Assembly (NCBI GenBank): GCA_004154925.1
Contig: QJNS01000060.1
Span: forward strand, 62,001 to 126,000
Origin: Monosporascus cannonballus
Taxonomy: Eukaryota > Ascomycota > Sordariomycetes > Xylariales
Direction of reading: 5' to 3'
Length of the DNA stretch: 64,000 nucleotides
A model generated the notes under the pieces. The model had not been told where the DNA came from and ran no database searches. It saw only the letters and a list, made by a program, of their open reading frames with translations. Of this stretch, positions 8,461-21,500 are shown one piece after another (the stretch's first letter is position 1; each line of letters opens with the position of its first letter). The position numbers and the translations under genes were made by a program.

Positions 8461-11400
8461 CATTATAAATTTTTATCGACGAGTAATGGAAAATGTTAAA
8501 TAATATTAACATTATCAATATATTAACTAATGTTTAAACAACCTTTATTTAATAACTTTAAACTCAGATTCGAAAATTCGGCACGGAAATTTAATAATTT
8601 TGTAACGGAATTCAAATTATGGCTTTATATAAACTTTTATTACTAAAATAAAACCAAAGAAAACCCAAACCAGATAATAAAAAAAACTTTCAAAAGTTCT
8701 TTATTTAAATAGGTATATACTTTCGATTTTTTTCTTAATAAATTAACAGATTAAATTCTAGCTATAAAAACATACTGAACAAAAAACGTAACCAATTAAA
8801 TCGAACTGCTTATAAGATATTACTTAAAAAAGGAGAATTAAACCAAAAAATTTATTAACAAAGAGCTTTCCTCATATATTAATTTCGAAAAAATTATGTT
8901 ATAATTTTTATAATTTAAATATATAATATTCTACAATATAACAAATCTATTAATTATAACGAAAAGATTAACTTTTAAATAGGTAAGTATTTTTACCAAT
9001 TTCATAATTATGACTAGATAAAAAAAACTAAATAAACGTTTTAATAAATATATTTTTTTAAAAAAGCCAAAAAATGCTATAAAAATAGAATTATCCAAAT
9101 CGAACGATGAACGACTTTAAATAAATATATTACAGAAATAATTAAAATCTATAATTGACAATTTTAAAACCGAATAAGAAAGAGAAATATCCTATATTTT
9201 ATTTATATCTAGTTTAATTCAGAACAAAATCGAAATATAGTTTTTACTTTTTATGACACTGTATTAAAACTTAAAAATTTCGACATAATTTAACGCAAAA
9301 AAATAAAAACTAAATAAAATATTATAATTCTAATACAATGAGATATTTCTAAATATCTTTAAAAGAGTTATCGATAATGTAATTAAACGCTCGTTTCGAA
9401 AAAATAAGTAATGAATTCAAACGAGCAATTTTTGAATAAAAATAAAGAAAATATTAATATGCTTCGAACATAATATAAATAAATTTTATTATAACAAAAG
9501 ATTCGATACAGAATTTAAAAAATAATAAACACCTTAGAATTGATTAAAGCAATATCAAAAATGAATAAAAACTATTTATCTCGAAATCTCAAATTAAATA
9601 TAACAAAATATATACAGTATGTCATAAACGACGAAAAGACGTAATATATAATAAATAAAAAAAGTTTATTTATTAACGTATTAAACGTGTATATGAAAAT
9701 GATGGAAGTTTTTTAATTAAACTACAAATAACAAAAAATTAAACGGTAATATTATTAACTTCGAATTATTACTACTAAAAACGATACCGATAGACAAATA
9801 ACGTTATAGAATAACCGAGAAAATAATATGTATAGGAAACACCTATTACCTTGTATAATTAATATAATAATTACTTTCTAAAAAATAATTTAGTACACCG
9901 TAAAATATTATTGTTAAAAAGTTGTTATCGATTTTTATTTTTAATTAATATTTGTTATATACCTTGAAAGAGCAATAAAACAAATTTTTCAGGTTGATAC
10001 GAAAAATATAAAAAAATACTAAGGATATAATATAAAAAAGATTATATAATAAATAAATAAATTAATAATTTACTAAACAGAATTATAATTAAATTAAGTA
10101 AATAATTAATACGACTCAAGAACCAAATACGCTAATAAAAACGATAATGCAATAACTTAACACGCTATATACGAAAATACAAATACGATTTAACAAATTT
10201 GAAAAAATTAAAATAAGAAAAGCATTTATACAGAAGCTTAAAAATAACATAATTTGAAGACATTAAACGAAATTTTAAAATAGGTTTTAAATACAATGAT
10301 AAAAACAGTTCATAATTTAATGAATGTAAAAATATAAATTACAGTATCATAGTATGTCGCAGTAATAAATTGCGGCACTTTAAGCGCATATTATACTGTT
10401 TCTGATATAATAAATAAGTTCAAATTACCATAGAACTACAAATTGAAATTTTATAGCCTTATAAATGTCAAAAGTTATAACATCGCTTAGATTAATCGAA
10501 AATTTCAATACGAAATTAATTATATCGAAGTTTTTATTTAGAAATACTACGATATAATAAATTTCGATATCGTTTTAATTAAGAATCGCGATACAATCCT
10601 AAAATTGTGATAAATGTACCGATATAGATTTTTCACTAACGGAAGAATTTGTTAAATAAAATTCGCCCTATAGCTAGTCGATAAACTAAAAAAATTAAAA
10701 TTTTAATATGTGATCGAAAATAACGATAATTGTAGACATAGAAATACGATCGATATTTTATTATGTAAAATAATAAAATAATAAAGGAAGATCGGTATTA
10801 AAAAATATATCATTATTATAATTAAAGCATATTTTAAGTAATTAAATAACGACTTCTAATAATAATCTAAAAAATAATAAAAGCTATTTAATTTGCTACC
10901 ATATTGTTATATATAAGAGTAATTGTTTTTTAAAAACTTAAATAGAAATTTTTAAAATATAACAAATAATATTATAAAAGGATTTTAAAAGTAAGATTAT
11001 TTACGAAACTTTATCCCATTTACAACCTGAATAAAAATAAAATACCCCGTTTTGAAAAAATATTTAAAAATTAGTTATAAACGAATAAAATCGATGTTCG
11101 AAATGACTCGAAAAATACTCCATATTTTCTATATCTAAAAAATTGAAAATAATAGTTTATATTTAATTATAGTTACCTAAATAATATCATTATCAAAACT
11201 GCAATATTATTGCGTTTAATTATTAAAAGAAAACAGAAATTCGACAACTATTAATAATTTATAATATTTATTTTTAGAAATAAAATTGATTTTATTAAAA
11301 TTAAACAAAATATTTCGAAGACATTGGTATTTATTAAAAAACGAAAACAATATATATAATATACGCTTATAAGGTTTTATAAATTTTATAAAACGCTAAA

Positions 11401-13329
11401 TTATTAAATAGAGTCAAAAGTCATTAATTACAAAAATAAAAAATTAAGAAATCTAAAATATTTTATTACTTGAAAACATATTAGAAGTAACCTTGAAAAT
11501 ATTGTTACATTTATAAAAGAATATATATTAATTATAATAAAGAATATAAAAAGTTTTCAACATGTTAATGATTATAAATAATATATTAGAAACTTTAATT
11601 GAATTATTATTCTCTTAATTGATTGTATTAAGAAATAAAATTCAAATTCGCCTTATAAAATATAGAAGCGTTTAAATGTTTAAATATACGAATATTAACG
11701 GATTAATAATAATTATATAGGATTAAACAGGCCTTATTAAATTAAAAACCGATATTTCGAATTACGTATTAAATAGGGTAATTAGATAACAGGAGAATTA
11801 AAATAAATTATACCTTATTACATTGATTTCGTATTAAATAAAAAATCAAATTTAACTACTTTATTCTAAATAACAAATTTATGATTATTATAATATCTTT
11901 TCGAAATTTAGATATTTTTAAAAACCTCTTCATTAAATTAAAATATATTTAATGCATCGAAATTTTCTTCCTTTTATTAAAAATAAAAAGCTTACAAAAT
12001 AGTAATAAAAATGCGTTAAAAATAAAGAATCTTATTTTTCTTATTGTTTTTAAAAAGGATTAAAAAAACAAAAATCGATATTATATATAAACGACTAAAT
12101 TTCGAAAACAAATCTGTTAAAAGTAATGATATAATTTTTAAGATTATTTAAAACAATACGTTTAAAGTTACGCCAAATTGTAAAGTTATAAATTATGCTA
12201 CATATTATATATTGAGAAATCAGAAAATATAACCATAATTTAATTAAAAAAGCTAAAATGTTAAATACATTACAAATTCCAAGAAATGTCGAGTAAATTG
12301 CATATTTTATATATATAAAAATTAATTATATAAATATTTACAGATTTATAAAATCTACAAACACTGTAGCGTATTTATTAATTTTCTTAAAAATAATCAA
12401 TTAAGAAATATATTAATAATATAGTTTTAATAGCAAAACTACAATATAACGATGTAAATTTTACGCAAAATATAATTATTACTTGTTTAAAAAGTTATAG
12501 AATTTAATTGTTATAAGTTTCATTATTAAACAACTTTTATTCGAAAGGCTAGCGATAAAAATATATTACAATAATATTTGCGTACTAATTAAAGAGTTAG
12601 AGTACGTTTTCATTGTTTATATTATTAAAAAAATATAAATAAAAAACAAATAATGTACGATTTTCTCCAAAGAAAATTTGTAGAATATACTGATTATTAT
12701 ATAAAGTTATTTGCCATAAAAGTATTACGTTCGTGTTAAACGTTTAATAAAATTAATAATATAAACCGGTTGAACTTAGAAATTATTTAACATATTTAAA
12801 TTTTAAACTGACGGATATATTCAACTGTTAAATTATATTTCCACAAAAACACGAAAAATATTATATTAATTATAAACAAATAAATGGCCTAAAGAACTTA
12901 TATATTACAAAATTAGCTTATAATATTAATATTATAATAATATTAAAATAACTTTACTAAACGTAATTATTATTTCTATATTAAATATTTAACAAAACAC
13001 GTATAATAAACTTATTGACATTAAAATAATATTTACGTTGAAACAACCTAAATTAGAGTATGGAATACAAACAAACTTAAATTTGTACGAAATTAAATAA
13101 ATAAATATTATGACTACAAAAAATTTGGAAAGTTAACTTTTAAAATAAAAAAATAATTAGCTCGTTAAACGAAGTGTTTAAATAAAAGGACTTAATAAAA
13201 AGTTCGGTCGCAAATATGTTAATCTATTTAAAATAGTGGAATAAATTTTAAATATAATTATTAATTAAAATATTTTCCAAAAATTAATTCTTATTTCGTA
13301 TTCCATATTTTCTTATTCGAAGTAATAAC
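8461..13329 (+). pseudogene. GypB-1 gag-pol relic
   Basis: AT-rich internal DNA of GypB-1 with stops in all frames. Nucleotide colinearity with the copy at 61315-64000 is visible, for example around 10180-10230 (matching about 63246-63300), 10430-10470 (about 63510) and 10560-10610 (the protease end, about 63645). Beyond about 10800 the reference copy leaves the window, so the RT, RNase H and integrase parts are placed by order only. Confidence 0.6.
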
Positions 13330-13451
13330 TGTCACAGTCCCAAGTGGCACCTTGTAGGTATATAGGGCAGAACAAGGCGGTCAGGGCTCCATCTGACAAC
13401 GTTCCACTTTTAGTGGTGTGATGGCTACGCCCTTGTTCTCGAATCGTAACA
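13330..13451. repeat. 122-bp solo LTR-like element with 5-bp duplication ATAAC
   Basis: A GC-rich island in RIP-mutated DNA. It starts TGTCACAGTCCC and ends CGAATCGTAACA, a TG...CA element with short inverted ends, flanked by ATAAC at 13325-13329 and 13452-13456. A TATATAGGG box near 13360 could be its promoter. At 122 bp it is very short for an LTR; it may belong to a small non-autonomous (TRIM-type) family. No coding capacity. Its normal base composition contrasts sharply with its host GypB-1. Confidence 0.85.
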
Positions 13452-14301
13452 ATAACAGATATTATTAAAATTTATATTGAACAAAGTAGTATAACAACAA
13501 GAAACGAAGCTATATACGAAATAGAAAAGATTTTGAACATACAAAAAAAACGGATTTACTTAGTATCTAATCAAATAGAAAAATTATCCGAATTTCGAAA
13601 ATACTTAAAAGTTTACGAGACACCTTATAACCGTTTTACTTTTATTATAGAATTTCTATTAATAACGGCAACGACTTCTGAATTAACGATTTACTAATTA
13701 ACAATTTCGATACCGGTTTAATCGATTGAATTTATAACTTACGTTAACATAATCGTTATAACTGCAGCCTTTAATTATTTTTTAAACGTTTCAACCTTTT
13801 TGTTATCTCCGTACTTTAAATATCCCGATAAAATATTTCCATATTACGATTACAAAGAAGGTTTTCTTGTTTTCGTGAACCATTTAACTTCTCAAATAAT
13901 TCCTTTAAGCATTATTCAGTTTTAATTAAGTTTTTTTTCAATTATACGCTTTTTCAATTTTAAATGATTTTTGAACGACAAGCTTTGTGTATTTAAATTT
14001 CGAAAATCTAAAAAGGCTATAAAAATCTTTATAGTTAATATTACTAACACATTTTCTAAACTGTAATAAACATTGTATATTTTCGTCCTAAATTTTAAGA
14101 ACAATAAAAACAATAAATGATATGATAAATTTAAAACATTTAAAAGATTTTAAGTAAATGCAAACCTTAATACGGTCACAGTAATAAAAATTCTTAATAT
14201 AACTTAAAATTATAAATATTAAACAAAAGTTACTTTTTTAATTCAACAAATAAATAAACTGATATTTAGAGACAAGAATGCTGAGAGAGAGAAGGGAATC
14301 C

Positions 14302-14709
14302 TATTTTAGCTTAACGGGCTTGACTATTATAAAAACAGTTAGCCCTTTGTAAGGCGTAACATCAACCGAGATCAAAAATTACGTAACTGGCCTAAAGAAG
14401 CCTAATATAACTTATTAGTCTAAAAGGGTTAAACTTGTTAAAGGTTAAAAACGGCTTAAAAATACTTAAGAAAACTTAAGGAAAAGATGATTTTAACCTA
14501 AAACGAATATATTAAGTCATAAATAAAATATATACACTTATTATTGTGATAGTTTAAATGGCATTAATTTGCAATATAATTTCATGATTGAAAATGCTTT
14601 TAGTATTACAAAACGTAATTAAATTATTGTTCAGATTCCCACGACATACCGGCTTATATAAACTCGTACAACTACGGTTCAAGAATTAATTAAATTTCTA
14701 GCCCTTATA
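14302..14709 (+). repeat. GypB-1 right (3') LTR
   Basis: 408 bp, starting TATTTTAGCTTAACGGGCTT (TG mutated to TA) and ending near CTAGCCCTTATA. Colinear with the split left LTR 7628-8460. It serves as the uninterrupted reference for the nested GypA solo LTR. The polypurine tract ends 3 bases before it. Confidence 0.8.
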
Positions 14710-15310
14710 GACGGCTACTGAAGTAAACTCTGATTGTTTTATAAAATATTCATAGTAATTTATTAAATTTAGTATTTTATATCGCTTATTAGATTTATTG
14801 AATTGTATTCTATTTATGTTTTGAAATAAACCTTATTGCCGTAATCTTATCAGGCAATATTATGTATTATATAATATTTTAATGATTATTTTTAACCCCG
14901 GAATATGACAGGCACTGGCTTTTTAAGTTTTAAAATTTTCTAACAAATTTATTAAATAATAACGAAAAGTTTTATTTAAGAACGAAATGAAAATAAACTG
15001 CAAATGCGGTAAACGGACGCAATAAATCTTCCGTCGAAAAAAACCTTTAATATATTACCCTTTTTAGAATTTAATTTTTACTTTAATAATTAACGGCTTT
15101 TGTAGAAATAAAAAAGAATTGCGTTTATTATCCGAATATATACAATTTTGATGCAAGAAAACCGGTTTAACCTAAAGGTTTTAAGGTAATTTCCGATAGA
15201 GCAAGCGGAATTTTTTAACAGCCCTTAATAACGATGTTAAAACCACGTAAAGTACAATAACCGGTTATATTTACCGTAATTATCTTAAAGAATACCTATT
15301 CGGAGAGCTC

Positions 15311-15469
15311 GATAATGACTTTATATTTATACAAAATAATACTTTCGTCCATATCTTTCGAATCGTAAATGAATAACTTGAAAAGCCGGACATCGAAACA
15401 TTAAAATAACTTTTATATTCGCTGGATTTAAGTTTTGTCGAAAACGTATGAAATTGGTAGAAAAAATAT
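15311..15469 (+). pseudogene. Tc1/mariner transposase C-terminal relic
   Basis: The frame starting at 15311 reads DNDFIFIQNNTFVHIFRIVNE, a stop, LEKPDIETLK, a stop, then LLYSLDLSFVENV, a stop and NW. This corresponds to the family's FMQDNAxxH block and YSPDLNPIENVW block, with the Asp of QDN now Asn (G to A) and the Trp of ENVW now TGA. The two blocks hold catalytic acidic residues of the DDE/D active site and a conserved C-terminal signature. The gene is dead. The changes are those expected of RIP. Confidence 0.82.
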
Positions 15470-15763
15470 ATTTAAGAAAATAGACCGAAATATAACTTAT
15501 TTAATACTACAAAGAATAGTTTTATAATAATTATATGGTAAATGCTGGTGGATAACATATAAGATACTTTAATAAATGTTTTTTAAAAATAAAACGAAAT
15601 GTTAAATCAACTTACTATAGATATTATATATTTATACATAAGTTATTCAAATAGTTAACATTATTTTTAAAAGGTAATAAAAAAATATATAAGTAAAATT
15701 GAAAAGGTAATGGAGGAAAATATCGAATATATAAAGTAAACTGAGATATTTACGCTCCGACTA

Positions 15764-16850
15764 TATTTTTCTAAAAGTTTATTATTAAAATTTAAGAATT
15801 TAGAGTTGAGAAAGTCGAAGAAAAAAAGGAAAAAAAAATGAAGTAAAACAGAAAGGTAAAAAGAAAAAGGTTACAGTCGATAATAATCTAGATATTTTAA
15901 TAACGGAATTTAGAGACTTAAAAAAGAAAAACTCAAAATTCGCCTAGCAATAGAAACCCTTAATTTTGCCATTATTCGAAAATAACCAGTTACGTAAAAT
16001 TATTGTTCTTTTTTGCTTATTATAAAATGCTAGACGTTAAAGGTTATAAGATAGCGTTCTCTAAGTATTAGGATAGATTTACAGATTTAAAAGAATTTTT
16101 AATTTTGGTTAGATTTTATTTTAAATTTTATAAATGATTTTTACCGCAGATTTATTAACTGGTAATAGTTATTTCGTAGTTATATATTGAAAAAGCTTTT
16201 GTATAGTTTCAGAGCATTTTAAGAAATTACTTATAAAATAGCTGTAATAATGATTCGGATATAACTAATTACATTTTTTATAAATACTAATATAGTAAAA
16301 AAAAGATCTAGATATTATTTCGAAATCTAAATAAGAAATAACATGCCGTTAAATAATTTTACTTTTACAATAAATGAACTTAATATCCGAATATAGAACC
16401 GAATTTGATTAGTTAGCGATATTTCTACACTAGCTAAAAACTATGTTATTTTATTTTTATGAAAACAGCCTAAACCTTCAAGTTAAAACAGGTTTTATGT
16501 AAAACTTAAGATTTGATTTCGTTTGTAATATATACCGCTAAGGCCATTATTGCGAATAAACGTATCTTTGCTTCGTATTGCGAAAAAAAAAGAATTAACA
16601 AATAAAATAATGATAAAAGCTTAAATAACCGAGTTAAAAGGAATAAGAGTAAGCTTAAATAAAGCAAATACTATTTCGAAGAAGTCTAAGAAAAATCAGT
16701 TTAATATAAAGCATTTTAATTGTAACAAAAAAGGGCATTTTTAAAAGTAAATGCCGATATTTTTAAAAAGAGATGTTAAAAAAAGAAAATATTTTAATCT
16801 TTTAAAAGGATTAAGTTGACTAAATGAAAAATAAATGAAAAGGCAAAAAA
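15764..16850 (+). pseudogene. GypA gag relic (outer GypA element)
   Basis: From about 15780 the sequence is colinear with the minus strand of the other GypA copy from about 45260 down to about 44150. Shared blocks include a lysine-rich A-tract region, AGACGTTAAAGGTTATAAG at about 16031 (matching 44874-44892) and a CCHC knuckle relic at about 16709-16756 reading KHFNCNKKGHF. The spacing between the last two blocks is the same in both copies (about 690 bp). First and last knuckle Cys are lost. This resumes the GypA element interrupted by the mariner. Confidence 0.75.
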
Positions 16851-18433
16851 GAAAAAGGAAAAAAGAAAGGTTTATTTTCGATTTTATAAATCAGAATTTA
16901 TGATCGTTATAGTACTTCTAATTAAAATTAATATTTTAAAATACGAAAAAGTTCTATTTTTATGGATTTCAATCTTAAAACCTATAAGTTTTATTTAAAA
17001 TAAATAGCCTTTTAAATAATTACATAGTTAAAATATTTTCATTATTCCGATAAACAAATGGGAAAAATATAACCAATATAGCTAGTTTCGATCAGATAAA
17101 AATAATTATATATAATTATTTTTTAAAGCTTTGCAACTTTTTAAAATATATTATATATTTAAAGATAACATAAAAATGGTCTTGTTTGTTTTATTGCGTA
17201 GCTTGTTTTATACATAATCATATAATTTATTCACGCGATAGAAAAGTACCCCTTTTTACCTTATCTAAATTAAAAAAATATTAATAAAACTAGATAACGA
17301 ATAACGAATACAGAAACATAAAACCTTTCCGATAGTTAAAGTATCTTAGGTTTTGTTATTTATGTCTTGAATTAAAATAAAGTCAAAAAGTTATACTATA
17401 TAACAATTTATGTTATTTCTTTATGTTTTTCATTTAATACAGATTTCTAAATATACAAATGGATTTCTTTGAAAGTTTGTATATTCAGTTTTATAATTCG
17501 AATACTAAAAGTTTAACGTGTTATTAAAAAGCACCGTTATTTTGGAATATTGATAGAATAAAAGATTCGTATAAGTATATACAGAATTAATGTACTAAAT
17601 ATATCGCCCAAAAGTTCTCGAAAATAAAAAATAATTATTTATTAGAAAATAGAGTTATTTAAATGTTATACCTTGATTGGTTTCCAACAAATAATTTCAT
17701 TAAATTATAATTTTACAAATCAATTCATATTTAATGTTTCTCTATTTCTAATAAATTATTTCAATTTATTACTAAGCACAATACTTTTTAAACATGTCCC
17801 GTTAATACATTTAAACGGCGAATTTATAAATAAATAAAACAATTATTTTAATACAGTTTCATTTATCGGTACTTTAATTGTTTTCTTTTAATATATTCAT
17901 ATACCGTAATATAGTATAAAATATCATTATATTATTTATGTTTAAAAATCGGCTATTTGTTATATTAATATTATTTTAATTAATAACTTAAGTTATTTTA
18001 TAGCATTACGTAACAATTATCTCAGTTACTTTAATAATGTTATCCGCAGTATATTTGGATAAATTTATTATTTACGTAATTATAATGTCTTTTCAAAATA
18101 TTAAAATTTTATATTATAATTTTCTGTATCGATATTATGATTTTTATTAATAAAATCGTGTTTATTTGTGTAATAATTTATAAAAATTAAAACCGTAACC
18201 TTTTATAGTATTATTATAGGTAAAGACTATTTTAACTAGAAACCTAAGTCACCTTTTCTCCTCACTATTTATTATTTTTATGAAATTTTTAAGAAATAAT
18301 TTTTTTTAAAAAATTAGTTGTTATCGTTAAATAGCCCTTATAATTACCTTTTTTTTCGGTTATTGCGAAATATTTAGTAAATACTAACAATTTTTCCTTA
18401 ATGTTAACGCGTTTGTTGACTTTAAATTCAACC
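16851..18433. other. RIP-mutated DNA, probably GypA gag-pol continuation
   Basis: AT-rich, stops in all frames. By position it should be the GypA protease and start of RT if nothing else is inserted, but I cannot align it with the other copy, so an insertion boundary may lie in here. No gene seen. Confidence 0.4.
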
Positions 18434-18438
18434 GGAAT

Positions 18439-18588
18439 TGTCACGGCGTTGTACGTCTATTGGATTTTTAGAAGATATTCTGTTGTTGTACGAGGAAGAA
18501 AGAAGAGAGCTATCTAGCAAGCGCGTAGCGCTTGCGCATATATAACAAAACGGCGATTTAAATAGGCCGCTTTGCTGGTGCCGTAACA
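18439..18588 (+). repeat. 150-bp solo LTR-like element with 5-bp duplication GGAAT
   Basis: It starts TGTCACGGCGTTGTACG and ends GGTGCCGTAACA and is flanked by GGAAT at 18434-18438 and 18589-18593. Normal base composition, clearly spared by RIP. Inside is a perfect hairpin (18517-18535: GCAAGCGC, loop GTA, GCGCTTGC) followed closely by TATATAA at about 18539-18545, which reads as a promoter in plus orientation. Sequence differs from GypA, GypB and GypC LTRs and from the 122-bp element. No coding capacity. Confidence 0.88.
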
Positions 18589-18593
18589 GGAAT

Positions 18594-21500
18594 CTCGAAT
18601 TAATAAAAAATATATTCGTATAGGAATTAGCTAATCGCTATAAATGTAATATTACGTTAAGCCTTGATTTCGAAATATAAGGATAATATATATTAGGTTT
18701 CGATAATTGATTTACTTTCGCTTTTATTTGGTACCAATTATATGTTAATAACCTAGATAATAATGTTATTTCCAAGATTTAAAAATTTTAACTGTTTTCA
18801 AAACGGTTCTTAATAATCTTTTAATATAAAATATTAATAAAGATTAGAATATATACATATATATATATATATTATGCTAACCATATAATGTAATTATATG
18901 TTAATAAGTCATATTTTTTTCCCTTTATAGTGGTAATTGTTATGGCGTTATTTCATTATTATTAAACGTTTTTACATATTACTAATAATTTCATAATCAC
19001 TGTATTAGACATTTACTTTATGCTATAAAATATTATTTTAAATATAATACATTAAGGTTTAAGCTTTAAAAATCACTTTTTCTTTCTTGCATATTCGTTA
19101 ATTAATTTAAAAAATTTTAATATCACAAATCATTTTACGTACTTTATAATGATTTATATTATTCCGGTTATAAACATTTCTTAAATAATATTTAATTAAA
19201 TATTAAAAAAGTATCCATTTCTCTTTTTAATAATTTATTCATATTCGTATTTCTTTATTACAAACATAGCTAATTCTAAAATTGAAAAGCGTAATTTACG
19301 CAAAATTAGAATTTATAAAACCTGGGGTAATAAACTTATAAACTTAATAATTTTTATAACTAACATTTTAAAATTAATTTTTACCTTAAATCGAATTTTA
19401 TGAATATATTCCCAGAAACATTGTAATTTTTAAAAACGATTCGATATTTCAATTTCATGGTTTTATAACTTAATTTGGCCTTTTTTCCAATGTTACTTTT
19501 ATAATACGTCGAGTATTTTACACCATTAATTATTTAACTTAATATATTTCCAAAGATTCGTCTGTATAAATCCATCTTCTTATTAATTCTTTTATTTCGG
19601 AATTATGATTAATAATAAGTAGGATAGAAACCGTCGTAAGCATTTTTAAGCTTTTTCATAATATGTTTTAAATTAGGGCTTTAAATGAAAAACATATTTT
19701 ATGAAGTAAATAAGTAAGAATATTTGCTTTAATAATATGATATGCGATAAATATGCGATAATAGACGAGAATCCTTTAAAAGGAGATAACTTTTAGGGCG
19801 TTTTTGCAAAAATAAATTTCTAAAATATTTATTATTTTGGGTATATCAAGTTAATAAATATTGGTACAGTTAAAAAATTCTGCTATAACGGCAAATGTAT
19901 AAGACTATTAATATTTTTATATATTAATTATATCGTCAATAAATTCATAGTTATGAAAAGTTTTACTTATATAAAAGATATATTCGAAAACTCACGCTTC
20001 AAGTCTGGAAAGCTTTTTAATATTATTATATCTCGTGTTTAATCCTTTAATATTAACTTTAGTAATAAATCATCAGATTGTTTCGGATATGAAATTATAA
20101 TAGACTTTTACTAGTGTATAATAAAATTAAGTTATAAAATTGACAAATTTTTATATACCGTAATATATTAAAATATATTAAAAAATATTAGAAATAATAT
20201 GAAAATTTGTGAATAACGATTAAAATAATTGAATTACAACTAAAATTAATTCAAAAAGATTTAAAAGATATATAACAAAATCCGAAAACCATTCGTCGTA
20301 ATTCTTTAATAAAGATATATTGCGTAAAGTAAAGAGGATTAATTTCGTTAGAAAATTAATTTATGATAAACTCTTATTTTCTATTGTATAAAAAAATAGG
20401 TATTTCGATACGTAATAATGACTATTTAAAACAGCTTTTATGTAAAAACTCGTAATATACTAATAAACCTACTTTTTATATTAAATAAAATTATAATGCT
20501 ATTAATCTTTTATATTTTATGCAAAATGATTTCAATTTCGTAAAAAACATAATCATTTTTTAAATTTCATCTTAAGGTAATGTCTTTTCGAGATCGTAAT
20601 TTTTGAAGAACATGTCATTTTTATAGGTAAATCTGTTACCGATTTAGTTCAATAAAGGCTTGGTTTTTTTTGTTTAATCGAGCTTTTCGAGATATCGAAA
20701 TATATTTAGTAATTATAGCATTAATTATATACTAGGTTTATTTAAGATATTTTCTTACTTTCTAAACATCGGTATAACGTTTTCGAATTGCTTAATTTTT
20801 TAATTGCAGTTTTTAGCTAATAACGATTTATGGAGTAAGATATTACTAATAAAAATATTCTTTTATTCAGATTTATATATAATATATATTTTAACCGTCT
20901 TTGTTTCTGAATATTATCTTACATTCTTTTCTATAGAATGTTGTATAATGTATATGTCAATTTCTTATTTTTTAATTTTTTACAACTTGTTTCCCCGATT
21001 TTTAATTTATTTTTTATATTTTGTTAAAATAAATTTATAATAGCAATAATGAATATTTTGTTATTTGAAAATATATAAGAGCGTATAATAAGTTTATTAG
21101 TTTTTTCTTTATTAAACTTATTTATCTTAATAAAACGATATATGAATCTATCGGTTGTATTTTTTCAAACCATTTACGCGGATATTACCACTGATTTGTT
21201 TTATCGATATTAAGAGAATAATAGCTTTCATTAGGGTAAACTTTAAAACCTTTTTACTGCCTATACTTCTATATTTGATATTATTTTTAATTTCGCCATA
21301 AAATATATTCCTAAAATCTGTAATAATATTACCTTATTGTAAACGAGAACAAGATTTCCATTAATTAATTAAATTACAACATTAGTCATATTTCTAAACT
21401 TGATGCTTTTTTTAAAAATCAAATCTTATAAGAAAACCATTATTTATTATAATATTAATATATATTTCCGAAAATATATTAAGAGCATAATATTGAATTT

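Larger units (their letters stand above)
7628..14709 (+). mobile_element. GypB-1: full-length Ty3/gypsy retrotransposon, heavily RIP-mutated, plus orientation
   Basis: Left LTR 7628-8460 (410 bp after removing a 423-bp nested insertion), right LTR 14302-14709 (408 bp). Both carry GypB landmarks: TRTTWTGGCCTAACGGGCTT-like start, ACGTAACTGGC block, and an end resembling TTTAATAGTTGGTTAAACC...TAGCC. A polypurine tract (GAGAGAGAGAAGGGAA, 14283-14298) directly precedes the right LTR, fixing the orientation. Internal DNA around 10180-10800 is colinear with the gag-pol spacer and protease region of the better-preserved GypB copy at 63240-63830. RT and integrase must lie at about 11-13.3 kb but no motif survives clearly. 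It inserted into the Tc1/mariner element. The 5-bp target duplication is not readable. It hosts a GypA solo LTR and a 122-bp solo LTR. Confidence 0.82.
7331..15763 (+). mobile_element. Tc1/mariner DNA transposon, RIP-mutated, split by a GypB insertion
   Basis: A Tc1/mariner-type element of about 1346 bp once the 7082-bp GypB insertion (7628-14709) and a 5-bp duplication are removed. The left terminal inverted repeat begins CAGTAGAAGTGC at 7331; the right one, read on the minus strand from 15763, begins TAGTCGGAGCG. The first ~23 bases agree at most positions, the differences being mainly transitions as RIP would leave. Both ends are flanked by TA (7329-7330 and 15764-15765), the standard mariner target duplication. 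The right part (14710-15763) encodes the C-terminal half of a DDE transposase (see 15311-15469); 7331-7627 should hold the N-terminal DNA-binding part but is too decayed to align by eye. It lies within GypA leader/gag sequence. Confidence 0.8.

Noticed and set aside
7623..14714. Target duplication for GypB-1 (CTAGA against GACGG or TAGAC)
   Set aside because: The flanks do not match in register even allowing RIP changes; the right LTR end is uncertain by a few bases.
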